Assembly (NCBI RefSeq): GCF_002307355.1
Contig: NZ_CP017481.1
Coordinates: forward strand, 3,844,001 to 3,908,000
From: Pectobacterium polaris
Lineage (GTDB): Bacteria > Pseudomonadota > Gammaproteobacteria > Enterobacterales > Enterobacteriaceae
DNA length: 64,000 nt
Direction: 5' to 3'
Shown: piece by piece, positions 27,276 through 35,635 of the stretch
How positions within the stretch are numbered: position 1 is the first letter of the stretch
Layout of the letters: the number at the start of each line of letters is the position of its first letter
The notes under the pieces: generated by a model
The model's input: only the letters and a program-made list of their open reading frames with translations
Databases searched by the model: none
Told to the model about the DNA's origin: nothing
Made by a program: the position numbers and the translations under genes

Positions 27276-28445
27276 TTACTGGCCGTCGAGCCCACGGATC
27301 GGCTTGATGCTAGCCCAGGTGCGGCAAGAAGGACATTGCCAATAGAGCGATTGCGACGTGAAGCCACACTTGCGGCAGTTATAGCGCGGTTTGGTGCGAA
27401 TCTGTTCGCCTACCATGTCGCGCAACCCCTGAAGATTCTCTTTTGTTCGCCCATCTTCCGCTTCATGCAGGTGAAAATCCATCAGGCGATGGAACACGCG
27501 CATCGTGGGGTGGCGTTGAAGCTGACGGTTAATATAAGCCTGTGCAACCTCGGCACCCTCTTCTCTTTCGAGGATGTCGGCCAGCATCAATTCCGCCGTC
27601 GCACCGGTATTTTCTTCTACGCAGCGTTTGATGAAATTCGCCCAATCCAAGGGCTTATCTAAATGCTGATAGCACTCTTGCAGCATCGGCAGCGTTTCGC
27701 TAACCAGCTCTTTATCCTGATCGAGAACCTGTCGTAAGGCTTCCACGGCACGCGCATAATCCTGCTGCGCCATGTAGATGCGTCCCATCATGATAGACGC
27801 ACGGGCGCATTGACTGTCCGCCGCTGCCCCTTTTTTCAGGAGCGTGAGCGCCTTATCCAGATCGTCGCTACCCATCGCCAACAGCGCCAATTCACAGTAA
27901 AAATGCGCAATGTCCACGCGAAGCTGGTCTTTTCCCATTTTGACCAGTTTTTCCGCCACATCGATTGCCGTCGGCCAATCGCTGGTCGCCTGATGGATCT
28001 GCAAGAGCTGCTGCAAGGCGCTGCGTCGAAAATCTTCTTCATCCACCAACTGGTTGAAACTTTCTTCGGCGCGGTCATACAACCCTGCGGCCATGTAGTC
28101 ACGGCCTAGCTGTTGCACCGCCAGCAGGCGTTGTTCAAAGGTTAGCGATGCGCTTTCAGTTAAAGCCTGATGGATGCGAATCGCACGGTCAACTTCGCCG
28201 CGCGAACGGAACAGGTTACCGAGCGTGAGGTGGGCTTCAAAGGTGTTGCTGTCATCCTTGAGCATGTCGAGGAACAGCTCAACCGCCTTATCCTGCTGAT
28301 TGGACAACAGGAAGTTAACCCCGGTGACATACTCACGGGACAGGCGGTTCGATTCCTGCTCTTTGTCCTGCTGCGCACTTCTGCGACCCATGTACCAACC
28401 GTACGCGGCGGCCACGGGCAGCAACAGAAACAGCAGTTCTAACAT
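27276..28445 (-). CDS. lapB: LapB (YciM), LPS assembly regulator
   Basis: A 389-residue protein, the same length as E. coli LapB. An N-terminal membrane anchor (MLELLFLLLPVAAAYGWYMGRRSA) is followed by TPR repeats on the cytosolic side. A C-terminal rubredoxin-type metal knuckle ends it (CRKCGF and CPSCRTW). It presents LpxC to the FtsH protease and so limits LPS synthesis, and it is essential in E. coli. lapA lies 12 nt upstream; the two are one operon. Confidence 0.96.
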   Translation of the reverse strand: MLELLFLLLPVAAAYGWYMGRRSAQQDKEQESNRLSREYVTGVNFLLSNQQDKAVELFLDMLKDDSNTFEAHLTLGNLFRSRGEVDRAIRIHQALTESASLTFEQRLLAVQQLGRDYMAAGLYDRAEESFNQLVDEEDFRRSALQQLLQIHQATSDWPTAIDVAEKLVKMGKDQLRVDIAHFYCELALLAMGSDDLDKALTLLKKGAAADSQCARASIMMGRIYMAQQDYARAVEALRQVLDQDKELVSETLPMLQECYQHLDKPLDWANFIKRCVEENTGATAELMLADILEREEGAEVAQAYINRQLQRHPTMRVFHRLMDFHLHEAEDGRTKENLQGLRDMVGEQIRTKPRYNCRKCGFTSQSLYWQCPSCRTWASIKPIRGLDGQ

Positions 28446-28457
28446 AGAGAGAATTCC

Positions 28458-28763
28458 TTAGTGGGTGACCGTCTGCACTGGCGCCACGTTCTCCTCGGTG
28501 GAGGTAGAAAGCTGTTGTTCCAGACGCTTGATTTTACGTTGTGCACGGCCAAGCGCAATGCGCTGACGCAGATAAAACAGACCACAGATAACCCAGCCAA
28601 GGGCAAAACCCAGGGCAAACAGCGTGGCGAGCAGTGTGGAGATACGATACTCCCCCTGTGCCAGTAGGTAGTTAAATGTCACAACCTGATCGTTGTGCGC
28701 ACCCAGTGTGACAGAAATGATGAATATCGCCAGCACGAGTAAAAAAATCAGCAAATATTTCAC
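28458..28763 (-). CDS. lapA: LapA (YciS), inner-membrane LPS assembly partner
   Basis: A 101-residue protein with two membrane spans (KYLLIFLLVLAIFIISVTLG and LLATLFALGFALGWVICGLFYL) and a charged C-terminal coiled coil (RIALGRAQRKIKRLEQQL). I place the start at a GTG at 28763: it has AGGAAGG in front, and the protein then matches E. coli LapA from its first residue. The longer frame to 28820 adds an unconserved N-terminus. It partners LapB in the same operon. Confidence 0.93.
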   Translation of the reverse strand: MKYLLIFLLVLAIFIISVTLGAHNDQVVTFNYLLAQGEYRISTLLATLFALGFALGWVICGLFYLRQRIALGRAQRKIKRLEQQLSTSTEENVAPVQTVTH

Positions 28764-28947
28764 ATTGTCCTTCCTGTGATATCCATTAACCGGATGAATT
28801 ATGCCAAATTTTGGCGACAAACCCCATTAAATTACCATGTCCGACGCAGACAGGGAAATCAAGAACCGCACTCCACTGCCGTCTGCGCTTGTTATTTATT
28901 CTGTGCTGAATAAAAATGACAGCAGCAAGCCAGCAAGGGGAAAAGTC

Positions 28948-29891
28948 ATGTCAAAGCAGGACGAACAGCGATTATTGGTCAAGATCGCTACGCTCTATTA
29001 TAGCGAAGGGATGAAACAAGCAGAAATTGCCGCCTCACTCCATTTGTCACAGTCTTTTGTCTCCCGCGCGATCACGCGCTGTGTTAAAGAAGGTGTGGTC
29101 AAAATCAGCGTAATTCAACCCCGAACATGTTCATGGGGCTGGAAGCGGCGATTCAGAAGCGCTACGGCATCGATCAGGCTATCGTGGTGGACGTCGCCGA
29201 TAACGCCACGCTGGCGCAAATCAAGCAGGCGATTGGCTCTGCGGCCGCGCACTATGTCCAAACCAGTATCCGCTCTGACGATCTGGTCGGTATCTCGTCC
29301 TGGAGCAGCACGCTGCGGGCGATGGTGGATAGCCTGCATCCGCAAAGCGTCAAGGCGCAGGGTGTCATCCAACTGTTAGGTGGCGTCGGGCCGAACGGCA
29401 ACGTGCAGGCGACAATCCTGACGCAAACCTTAGCCAATCAGCTCAGTTGCCCCGCTTACCTTTTGCCCGCGCAGAGCATCGAACGCTCGGTGGAAGATCG
29501 CGCCCGTTTGGTGACCAGCGATGAGGTTTCCAGCGTAGTTGATAAATTCAGCGAAGTGAGTCTGGCGCTGGTCGGTATTGGCGTGCTAGAGCCATCGCAA
29601 CTGCTGAAAAACTCCGGTAACTACTATCACGAAGCGATGCTGCAACAGTTAGCCGAACGCGGTGCCGTGGGCGATTTATGCCTGCATTACTACAACGCGG
29701 AAGGTGAACCGGTGTTGCAGGACGATGAAGATCCAGTGATTGGTATGGCGCTGCCGCAGCTGCGTCAGTGTCCACGCGTGGTGGCGTTAGCGGGCGGTGT
29801 CGAGAAAAGTGCCGCGATTCGCGGAGCATTAACCGGGCACTACGTTGATGTGTTGATTACCGATCGATTAACCGCTGAGACGTTGATCTAA
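28948..29891 (+). pseudogene. SorC/DeoR-type sugar-responsive regulator, frameshifted
   Basis: The start at 28948 has AAGGGG seven bases upstream. The first frame encodes a clean helix-turn-helix (MSKQDEQRLLVKIATLYYSEGMKQAEIAASLHLSQSFVSRAIT) up to ISVIQP. The sugar-binding domain then continues in another frame from PNMFMGLEAAIQKRYGIDQAIVV to the stop at 29891, with family motifs such as VQLLGGVGPNG-like and VGISSWSSTLRAMVD. The switch falls at a CCCC run at 29119-29122; adding one C restores IQPPNMFMGLE. It is thus a one-base loss, either real or an error in the sequence. SorC regulators sense a sugar phosphate; its position beside the apiose cluster makes it the natural regulator of that cluster. 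Confidence 0.85.
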
Positions 29892-29925
29892 ACACTCATC
29901 ACCCAGCGGTTAGCAAATAATAGTC

Positions 29926-29966
29926 ACGTCAGGCGCGGAATGATTCCCCTGCTCCGTGCCTGACGT
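29926..29966 (-). terminator. Terminator of the apt-aps catabolic operon
   Basis: Read on the minus strand, a 15-bp stem with one G-U pair (ACGTCAGGC... / ...GCCTGACGT outer arms) is followed by GACTATTATTTGC. It lies 12 nt after the apsI stop. Confidence 0.65.
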
Positions 29967-29978
29967 AGCGTGACGTGA

Positions 29979-30977
29979 TTACTCGTCAACGTTAATGGAT
30001 GACAGCAGCGCATCCTGCACAATCCGCTGCGCCTGTAACGGATTTTGTGCTTCCTGCGCCGCCTGAAGCGCCGGGATATCCAGCTTATCCAGCGCGCGAT
30101 AGATGTGTTTCAGGAAACGAATCGACAACTGCGCCGCCTCAACGTGGTTCTCACGGAACGGGAACTGATCGAGCTGCCAGACGCCCTGCCAGTTGTTGAT
30201 TTTCAGCACGTAGAAGAATTCGAAGATCTCGGTCATATGCACGGTGCCGACCACCAGATCGTCATCCCAGCCGCGCAGGTTATCGTTCACATCCATGCCG
30301 AACAGACGACCGCGATCGATAATCAACTGAGCAGAATCGGCCGGTGATTCGCCGCCATACAGCGCATGCCCGAAGTCCAGCAGCACGCCCACGTTATCCA
30401 GCCCGATATCTTCAATACCCAGCAGCGTTCGCGCGGCAGAATCCCAGGTCATTTTCACACGCGGTTCACGCGGTTTGTATTCGATAGCAAATTTCACATC
30501 GGGGTTAGCCCCCGCCAGATCGCGCATGCCATCAACCGCCAGCTTCCACAGGTTTTTATGGCTGACCTGGAACGGATAATCCCAGCCATCCTGACCCGGC
30601 CAGACTTTGACGTAATTCGCGCCGAGTTCACGCACAATGCCCGCAGATTCGTGCATTAATTCAAACGCCGCCGCTCGGGCCGCGGGATCGGGGTTGGTAA
30701 AGGCACCACGCGACCATTTTTGCAGATAAATTTCCGGCGTGATACCAATCGCCTTCAGCCCCGCATCTTTCAGTGCATCTTTCACTTCGCTGAGCGTCAC
30801 GCCCGGCGTGAAGGGATAAGGCAAGTCGACATAGGAAAGTTCGCCGACCTCTTTCGCCGCTTTGATCTGATCGATCGTGCTCAATGCCGGGCCGTAGCCG
30901 TCTACGGCATAGCGGTCGATATAGTTCGCAAAATGCCACAAACCGGCACCAAATTCAGGGTAGTTATACGTTGCCAT
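29979..30977 (-). CDS. apsI: Sugar isomerase, probable D-apiose isomerase
   Basis: A 332-residue xylose-isomerase-like TIM barrel ([29 protein letters not shown]). Metal-ligand stretches are visible: [15 protein letters not shown] (Glu), [20 protein letters not shown] (Asp, His) and [19 protein letters not shown] (Asp pair). The start at 30977 has GAGGTGA before it; a GTG at 30986 overlaps that ribosome site. Beside an FGGY kinase, a two-subunit transketolase and a ribose-type ABC transporter, it fits the D-apiose pathway in which ApsI turns D-apiose into D-apulose. The apiose substrate is inferred from the gene set, which I recall being characterised in soft-rot bacteria; rhamnose- or other pentose-like sugars are alternatives. 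Confidence 0.78.
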   Translation of the reverse strand: MATYNYPEFGAGLWHFANYIDRYAVDGYGPALSTIDQIKAAKEVGELSYVDLPYPFTPGVTLSEVKDALKDAGLKAIGITPEIYLQKWSRGAFTNPDPAARAAAFELMHESAGIVRELGANYVKVWPGQDGWDYPFQVSHKNLWKLAVDGMRDLAGANPDVKFAIEYKPREPRVKMTWDSAARTLLGIEDIGLDNVGVLLDFGHALYGGESPADSAQLIIDRGRLFGMDVNDNLRGWDDDLVVGTVHMTEIFEFFYVLKINNWQGVWQLDQFPFRENHVEAAQLSIRFLKHIYRALDKLDIPALQAAQEAQNPLQAQRIVQDALLSSINVDE

Positions 30978-31043
30978 AAAAGTCACCTCATTGATTTCTG
31001 ATGGTATTGAGCTGCTTGTCTTTTCTTTCGTATCGGATAGGTT

Positions 31044-31077
31044 CTTACTGCTAAAAATGTCTTACGGTTAAAAATGG
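31044..31077. repeat. Imperfect 17-bp tandem duplication between apsK and apsI
   Basis: CTTACTGCTAAAAATGT is followed directly by CTTACGGTTAAAAATGG, one of several small tandem duplications in this window's intergenic regions. It abuts the apsK stop codon. Confidence 0.6.
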
Positions 31078-32571
31078 TTATGGCTCGGGCCGCAGGCGCG
31101 CACGCGCTACCGCCGTACGCCACTGTTGATAGCTCTCCAAAATCCCGTGGTTGGTCGTCGACGGTTCGATGACCTCGACTTCTCTGGGCAACGCGGCAAT
31201 CTGTTCGCGGTGTTCCCACCACCCCAGCATTTTTCCGCCCAGATAAGCCGCTCCCAGCGCCGACACTTCCGCGTTATGGTTGCGAATCAACGGGCGCTGC
31301 AAAAGGTCGGCCTGAAACTGCATCAGCCAGCGGTTTTGTGTCGCGCCGCCGTCCACGCGCAAAGCGGGTAATGCGGCCTGCGATGCCTGTTCCATCGCGA
31401 AAAAGACGTCGGCAATTTGGTAGGCGATGGCTTCCAATCCCGCACGGGCGATGATGGCGGGCGTGGTGGCATCGCATAAGCCGCACAGCAGGCCACGCGC
31501 TTGCACATCCCAATAGGGCGCGCCTAGCCCGGATAACGCAGGAACAAAGAAGACGCCTTGATTAGCGTCGGCGCTGAGCGCCAGTTCGGTAAGTTGTGTT
31601 ACGGAAGGAATGCCCAGCATCTGACCAATCCAGGCAAATCCCGAACCGGTGTGGGTAATATTGCCTTCCAGCGCATAGCGCAGCTCGCCATCGTGCCAGG
31701 CAATGGTGGTGCTAAGCCCTGCGGCCTGTTGATGCGGCGTGTTGATGGTGGTCATCAGCGACGAGCCGGTGCCGTACGTCGCCTTGATTTCACCGCTTTG
31801 GGTGATGCCCTGACCGTACAGGGCTGCATGAGAATCGCCAATCAGCGCCACGATCGGTACGCCAGCGGCAAGCCCCTTGATGCCCGTCACGCCGGTGTGA
31901 CCATGTAACGCCGAGGACGGCGTAACGGCAGGCAGGCACACGCTGGGAATACCGAACAGTGCCAGCAGATCCTCATCCCAGCAGCCGCGGTGGATATTAA
32001 ACAGCTGGGTTCTTGCCGCGTTGGAATAGTCGGTGGAATACGCCTGTCCACCGCTAAACTGCCAGTTAAGCCAGCAGTCCACCGTTCCGATGCACAGTTC
32101 CCCCTGCATCGCCCGGACGACACCGTCCGGCAGTTCCGCCAGCATAGCGTGCAGTTTGGCGGCGGGAAAAAGTGGATCGACCTGTAGCCCGGTACGGGAT
32201 TCGATCAGACGTGCTTCCGCACTGCCCTGCAATGCCTGACAAAATTTCTCGGCGCGGCGATCCTGCCAGCTGACCAGCGGCGTCAGCGGCTTTCCGGTTC
32301 GCCTGTCCCAAATCAGTACCGACTCACGCTGATTGCTGATCGCAATGCCCACCACCTGAGCCCGATGTAATGACGACAGACAGGCTTCTGCCGCCTGACA
32401 AACCGCATGCCAGATCGCCATCGCGTCCTGCTCGGCTCTGCCCGGCTGCGGGTGCGTCACCTGTAAAGCGACCGCCGCCTTAGCCAGAATGCGCCCCCGC
32501 TCATCGACGGCAATCGCCTTGGCGTTCGTCGTTCCTTCATCGATGGCCAAAATAACCGGCGTAAACATCAT
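31078..32571 (-). CDS. apsK: FGGY-family sugar kinase, probable D-apulose kinase
   Basis: A 497-residue FGGY carbohydrate kinase. Phosphate-binding loop 1 is AIDEGTTNAKAIAVDERG near residue 10, with PLVSWQDRRAEKFC, ALIGDSHAALYGQG (catalytic Asp region), ATYGTGSSLM (phosphate 2) and LRVDGGATQNRWLMQFQADLL. In the apiose route it phosphorylates D-apulose at O-4. The ATG at 32571 overlaps the aptB stop (TGATG) and follows GGGAGG, so translation is coupled. Xylulokinase-like activity is the general alternative, but no xylose isomerase proper is present. Confidence 0.8.
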   Translation of the reverse strand: MMFTPVILAIDEGTTNAKAIAVDERGRILAKAAVALQVTHPQPGRAEQDAMAIWHAVCQAAEACLSSLHRAQVVGIAISNQRESVLIWDRRTGKPLTPLVSWQDRRAEKFCQALQGSAEARLIESRTGLQVDPLFPAAKLHAMLAELPDGVVRAMQGELCIGTVDCWLNWQFSGGQAYSTDYSNAARTQLFNIHRGCWDEDLLALFGIPSVCLPAVTPSSALHGHTGVTGIKGLAAGVPIVALIGDSHAALYGQGITQSGEIKATYGTGSSLMTTINTPHQQAAGLSTTIAWHDGELRYALEGNITHTGSGFAWIGQMLGIPSVTQLTELALSADANQGVFFVPALSGLGAPYWDVQARGLLCGLCDATTPAIIARAGLEAIAYQIADVFFAMEQASQAALPALRVDGGATQNRWLMQFQADLLQRPLIRNHNAEVSALGAAYLGGKMLGWWEHREQIAALPREVEVIEPSTTNHGILESYQQWRTAVARARLRPEP

Positions 32572-33515
32572 CAGCCTCCCGGGCAAAGACGCAGTGCTGC
32601 GTTGACAATGCCCGTCGCGTCTAGCCCGTGATGCGCTCGCATCGCGCTCCGATCGGCGGCAATCGCGTATTGACCATCGGGAATTCCCAAACGCACAAGA
32701 GGAATTCCGCTGCCCGCTTCCGCCAGCACTTCCGCTACCAGACTGCCTGCACCGCCGTTGACGTTATGTTCCTCGACTGTGATGACTCGAGGTGTTTCAC
32801 TCAGAATTTCAAGCAATTGCTGAGTATTGCACGGGCGGATAGAGGAAAGATTAACCACCGTAGCGGAAAGCCCTTTTTCTGCTAATAATTCAGCCGCCGT
32901 CACAATTTCATGCACGGTAGACCCCAGCCCGACCAGCGTGATATCGCGACCTTTGCGCAGCACATCGATCTGTCCTGGCACAAAGCGATACTGCTCATCG
33001 TGCAAGGCAGGCAGCGGTTTCCCATCGAGGCGGATATAGACCGGCCCCTGATGTTCAAACGCATAATCGATAATCTGACGGCACTCTTCCGGGCTGGACG
33101 GCGCGTAGATCTCAATATTGCCAAACCCTCTCAGCACCGCGATGTCGTCAATACTGTGGTGCGTGCTGGCGAGCGGGCCATAGCTACAGCCCGCATTCAG
33201 CCCAAATAGCTTAACGTTGCTGTTGTTGTAACAGACGTCGACTTTAAGCTGTTCATTCGCACGGGAGATCAAAAACGGAGCCGCGTTACAGGTCACCGCA
33301 ATCTTGCCACCGATGGACAGCCCTACCGCCGTCCCCACCATGGTTTGTTCTGCGATCCCCACGTTGACGATGCGGTCGGGGAAACGCTGTATGAACGGTG
33401 AAATCTTCGCCGTAGAGGTCGAATCCGCCAACACCGGAACGATATCAATCCCCTGTTCGACGGCCTTGATGAACTGCTCGACCATGACGGTTGCCAGATG
33501 CTCTGCGTTACTCAT
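32571..33515 (-). CDS. aptB: Transketolase C-terminal subunit, probable apulose-4-phosphate transketolase B
   Basis: A 314-residue protein equal to the middle and C-terminal domains of transketolase. It has the thiamine-activating glutamate in VNVGIAEQTMVG, the STHHSIDDIAVLRGFGNIEIYAPSS stretch and a transketolase_C domain (LVGLGSTVHEIVTAAELLAEKG). It lacks the N-terminal TPP-pyrophosphate domain, which is supplied by aptA. aptA and aptB overlap by 8 nt, ensuring matched synthesis. In the apiose pathway the pair cleaves apulose 4-phosphate with an acceptor aldose phosphate, giving dihydroxyacetone phosphate and a ketose phosphate. Confidence 0.82.
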   Translation of the reverse strand: MSNAEHLATVMVEQFIKAVEQGIDIVPVLADSTSTAKISPFIQRFPDRIVNVGIAEQTMVGTAVGLSIGGKIAVTCNAAPFLISRANEQLKVDVCYNNSNVKLFGLNAGCSYGPLASTHHSIDDIAVLRGFGNIEIYAPSSPEECRQIIDYAFEHQGPVYIRLDGKPLPALHDEQYRFVPGQIDVLRKGRDITLVGLGSTVHEIVTAAELLAEKGLSATVVNLSSIRPCNTQQLLEILSETPRVITVEEHNVNGGAGSLVAEVLAEAGSGIPLVRLGIPDGQYAIAADRSAMRAHHGLDATGIVNAALRLCPGG

Positions 33516-34338
33516 CTTTTAATTCCTCCAGCGCCAGTGCAATTTCCTCGCCTTTCGGCACGCGGTGATGCCACTCAGCCCGCCCCTGAATAAACGACAC
33601 GCCCGCACCTTTCTCCGTATTCGCAATCACCACATTCGGTTTGCCGTTGCGAGGCAAATTCTCCAGCGTTTCCACCACCGAGCGCATGTCATTACCCGCG
33701 CATTCCGTGACCTGGAGGCCAAAAGCCTGCCACTTTTCCGCCAGCGGATCGGTGTTCATGATGGAACAGGTCGTTCCCGCCAGTTGCAGCTTGTTCTTGT
33801 CGTTGATGATGATCAGGTTGTCCAGTTGGTAATGTGCCGCTGCCAGCGCCGCTTCCCAGTTGCTGCCTTCCGCCAGTTCGCCATCACCCGTCAGGACAAA
33901 CACTCGACGCGGGCTGTTATCGCGCTTCGCCGCCAGCGCAATGCCGACGGCAACCGGCAGCCCGTGACCGAGCGCGCCGGTGTTCAGTTCAATCCCCGGC
34001 GTTTTGTGCTTGACTGGATGCCCCGGCAAATGCGAGTCAGGGTGCTGATAGGTCTCCAGCCACGCTTCCGGGAAATAGCCAGCCTCCGCCAGACAACAGT
34101 AATAGCCGCCGACCGCATGACCTTTTGACTGGATGTAAATATCCCGCTGCGGATCCTGAAGGCGATCTGGTGCACAGTTCAGAATGCGAAAATACAGCGC
34201 CGTCAGAATCTCAACCTGTGACAGGTCGGCGCCCGTGTGCCCGCCAGCCGGGCTATTGGCATTCAGATGAATAATGCGGCGACGAATGGCGCGGGCTTTG
34301 TGCGTCAGCGCCTCCACCGACAATGCGTACGGATTCAT
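33508..34338 (-). CDS. aptA: Transketolase N-terminal subunit, probable apulose-4-phosphate transketolase A
   Basis: A 276-residue transketolase N-terminal half. The TPP-binding motif is GDGELAEGSNWEAALAAAHY with the matching IIINDKNKLQ downstream, and substrate-loop histidines are in SPAGGHTGADLS and SKGHAVGGYY. It is the first gene of the catabolic unit aptA-aptB-apsK-apsI. GAGGTG precedes the ATG. Two boxes like those in front of the transporter operon lie just upstream (34351-34384), so both units should answer to one regulator. Split transketolases also exist in other pathways, so the substrate is inferred. Confidence 0.82.
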   Translation of the reverse strand: MNPYALSVEALTHKARAIRRRIIHLNANSPAGGHTGADLSQVEILTALYFRILNCAPDRLQDPQRDIYIQSKGHAVGGYYCCLAEAGYFPEAWLETYQHPDSHLPGHPVKHKTPGIELNTGALGHGLPVAVGIALAAKRDNSPRRVFVLTGDGELAEGSNWEAALAAAHYQLDNLIIINDKNKLQLAGTTCSIMNTDPLAEKWQAFGLQVTECAGNDMRSVVETLENLPRNGKPNVVIANTEKGAGVSFIQGRAEWHHRVPKGEEIALALEELKDE

Positions 34339-34350
34339 ACTTCACCTCAC

Positions 34351-34384
34351 TTGAATTTTTACTCAAAAACGAATATTTATTCAT
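34351..34384 (-). promoter_or_regulatory. Paired operator boxes upstream of aptA
   Basis: Box 1 (34351-34366) is TTGAAT-N4-ACTCAA; box 2 (34369-34384) is ACGAAT-N4-ATTCAT. Both fit TTGAAT-N4-ATTCAA (11/12 and 9/12 fixed bases) and start 18 bp apart, exactly as at 38822-38855. Box 1 begins 12 nt before the start codon. Confidence 0.7.
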
Positions 34385-34472
34385 ATAAAATCAAAAAAAA
34401 TTGCGCTCAAATCGGGCCTCGGTATGCCTACCGACATCGCTCTCGCCACAACTCAACGCCCCGTGCTAGTTA

Positions 34473-34520
34473 CGCTTAACGTACGATTTATGCTTAATGT
34501 GCGATCTATGCTTAATTAAC
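34473..34520. repeat. Degenerate 18-bp tandem repeat downstream of the permease gene
   Basis: Units CGCTTAACGTACGATTTA (34473-34490), TGCTTAATGTGCGATCTA (34491-34508) and a partial TGCTTAATTAAC (34509-34520) follow one another. They lie between the permease stop codon and the aptA promoter. Confidence 0.7.
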
Positions 34521-34536
34521 TACGTCCCTTCATCAA

Positions 34537-35634
34537 CTATGTTCCTTCCGCCGCGGCCTTCTGGGACACGATTGCGGCCTTGTGCTGCATACGGTTTTGC
34601 ATCTGGTCGATAATCACCGCCACAATGATGACGATGCCTTTAATCACCATCTGCCAGAATTCACTCACGCCCATCATCACCAGCCCGTCGGCAAGAATCC
34701 CGATGACAAACGCGCCAATCAGCGTGCCCAGAATCGTACCGCGCCCGCCCGCCAGCGACGTTCCGCCAAGCACCACAGCAGCAATCGCGTTCATTTCAAA
34801 GGCGGTACCGGTTGCCGGATGGCTGGCGACCAACTGAGAAGACACCACGATGCCCGCGATAGCCGCACAAAAGCCGGAAATGGTGTAGACCCAGACTTTG
34901 ACCTGACGCACTTTGACGCCGGAAAGTTCAGCAGCACGTTCATTGTCACCAATCGCATAGACATGGCGGCCGAACGGCAGGCGGCGTGCCACGTAAGCAA
35001 TCACCACGGCCAGCACCAGCATCAGCCAGATAGCCAGCGGTAATCCCAGGATCGTGGCGGAACCAATCAGCTCAAAACCGGTATTGCCCAACTGCGGATT
35101 ACCGCCCAAACCGGGGAACGTTTCCCCACCGGAAATCAGCATCGATGCCCCACGCACGATGTACATCGTTCCAAGCGTGCAGATAAAGGGCGCAACGTTA
35201 TACCGAGTGATGATCCAACCGTTAATAGCGCCAATGAGCGCGCCAATCAGCAGCACGACAGGCACGATGATCCACACGCTGGGGAAAATCGCGACGCCGA
35301 ACATCGGCAGCACAATTCCCTGAGTAATCATGTAGCCCGCCACCATGCCGCATAGCCCTAACGTGGCACCGATTGACAGGTCAATCCCAGCGGTGATGAT
35401 GACAAACGTGATCCCCAGCGCCAGAAACGCATTGATGGCAATGTGCTTCACCATGATGATCAGGCTGCCGGTGGCCAAAAATCCGGGCACCGTGAAGGCA
35501 AAGAACCCCAGAATCAGGAACAGCGCGATAAACGTGCGCAGCCTGAGAATCAACAGCAGGATGCTCTCTCGTGAGCGTACAAACTTACCCGGTGATAGCG
35601 CGCCGGACGCTGCCGGAAGGTGAGTCGTTTTCAT
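34537..35634 (-). CDS. Sugar ABC transporter permease (RbsC-like)
   Basis: A 365-residue polytopic permease of the ribose/galactose type: GITFVIITAGIDLSIGATLGLCGM, GAINGWIITRYNVAPFICTLGTMYIVRGASML and NAIAAVVLGGTSLAGGRGTILGTLIGAFVIGILADGL. The ATG at 35634 starts one base after the ATPase stop codon and has AAGGG upstream; the longer GTG frame is disfavoured. It forms the inner-membrane channel for the presumed apiose transporter. It is the last gene of the transporter unit. Confidence 0.88.
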   Translation of the reverse strand: MKTTHLPAASGALSPGKFVRSRESILLLILRLRTFIALFLILGFFAFTVPGFLATGSLIIMVKHIAINAFLALGITFVIITAGIDLSIGATLGLCGMVAGYMITQGIVLPMFGVAIFPSVWIIVPVVLLIGALIGAINGWIITRYNVAPFICTLGTMYIVRGASMLISGGETFPGLGGNPQLGNTGFELIGSATILGLPLAIWLMLVLAVVIAYVARRLPFGRHVYAIGDNERAAELSGVKVRQVKVWVYTISGFCAAIAGIVVSSQLVASHPATGTAFEMNAIAAVVLGGTSLAGGRGTILGTLIGAFVIGILADGLVMMGVSEFWQMVIKGIVIIVAVIIDQMQNRMQHKAAIVSQKAAAEGT

Positions 35635-35635
35635 G

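Noticed and set aside
28896-28913. TTATTC-N6-GAATAA upstream of the SorC gene as an autoregulatory operator
   Set aside because: The half-sites are in the opposite order to the TTGAAT-N4-ATTCAA boxes and the spacing differs, so similarity is probably chance.
28837-28947. Upstream start of the SorC regulator
   Set aside because: The added residues are unconserved and AAGGGG supports the ATG at 28948.
29115-29379. Continuation of the regulator's first frame after the frameshift
   Set aside because: The arginine/serine-rich translation has no family similarity, while the other frame matches the sugar-binding domain from 29121 on.
34473-34520. CRISPR-like repeats
   Set aside because: The units are contiguous, 18 bp, degenerate and without spacers or cas genes; they are a plain tandem duplication.
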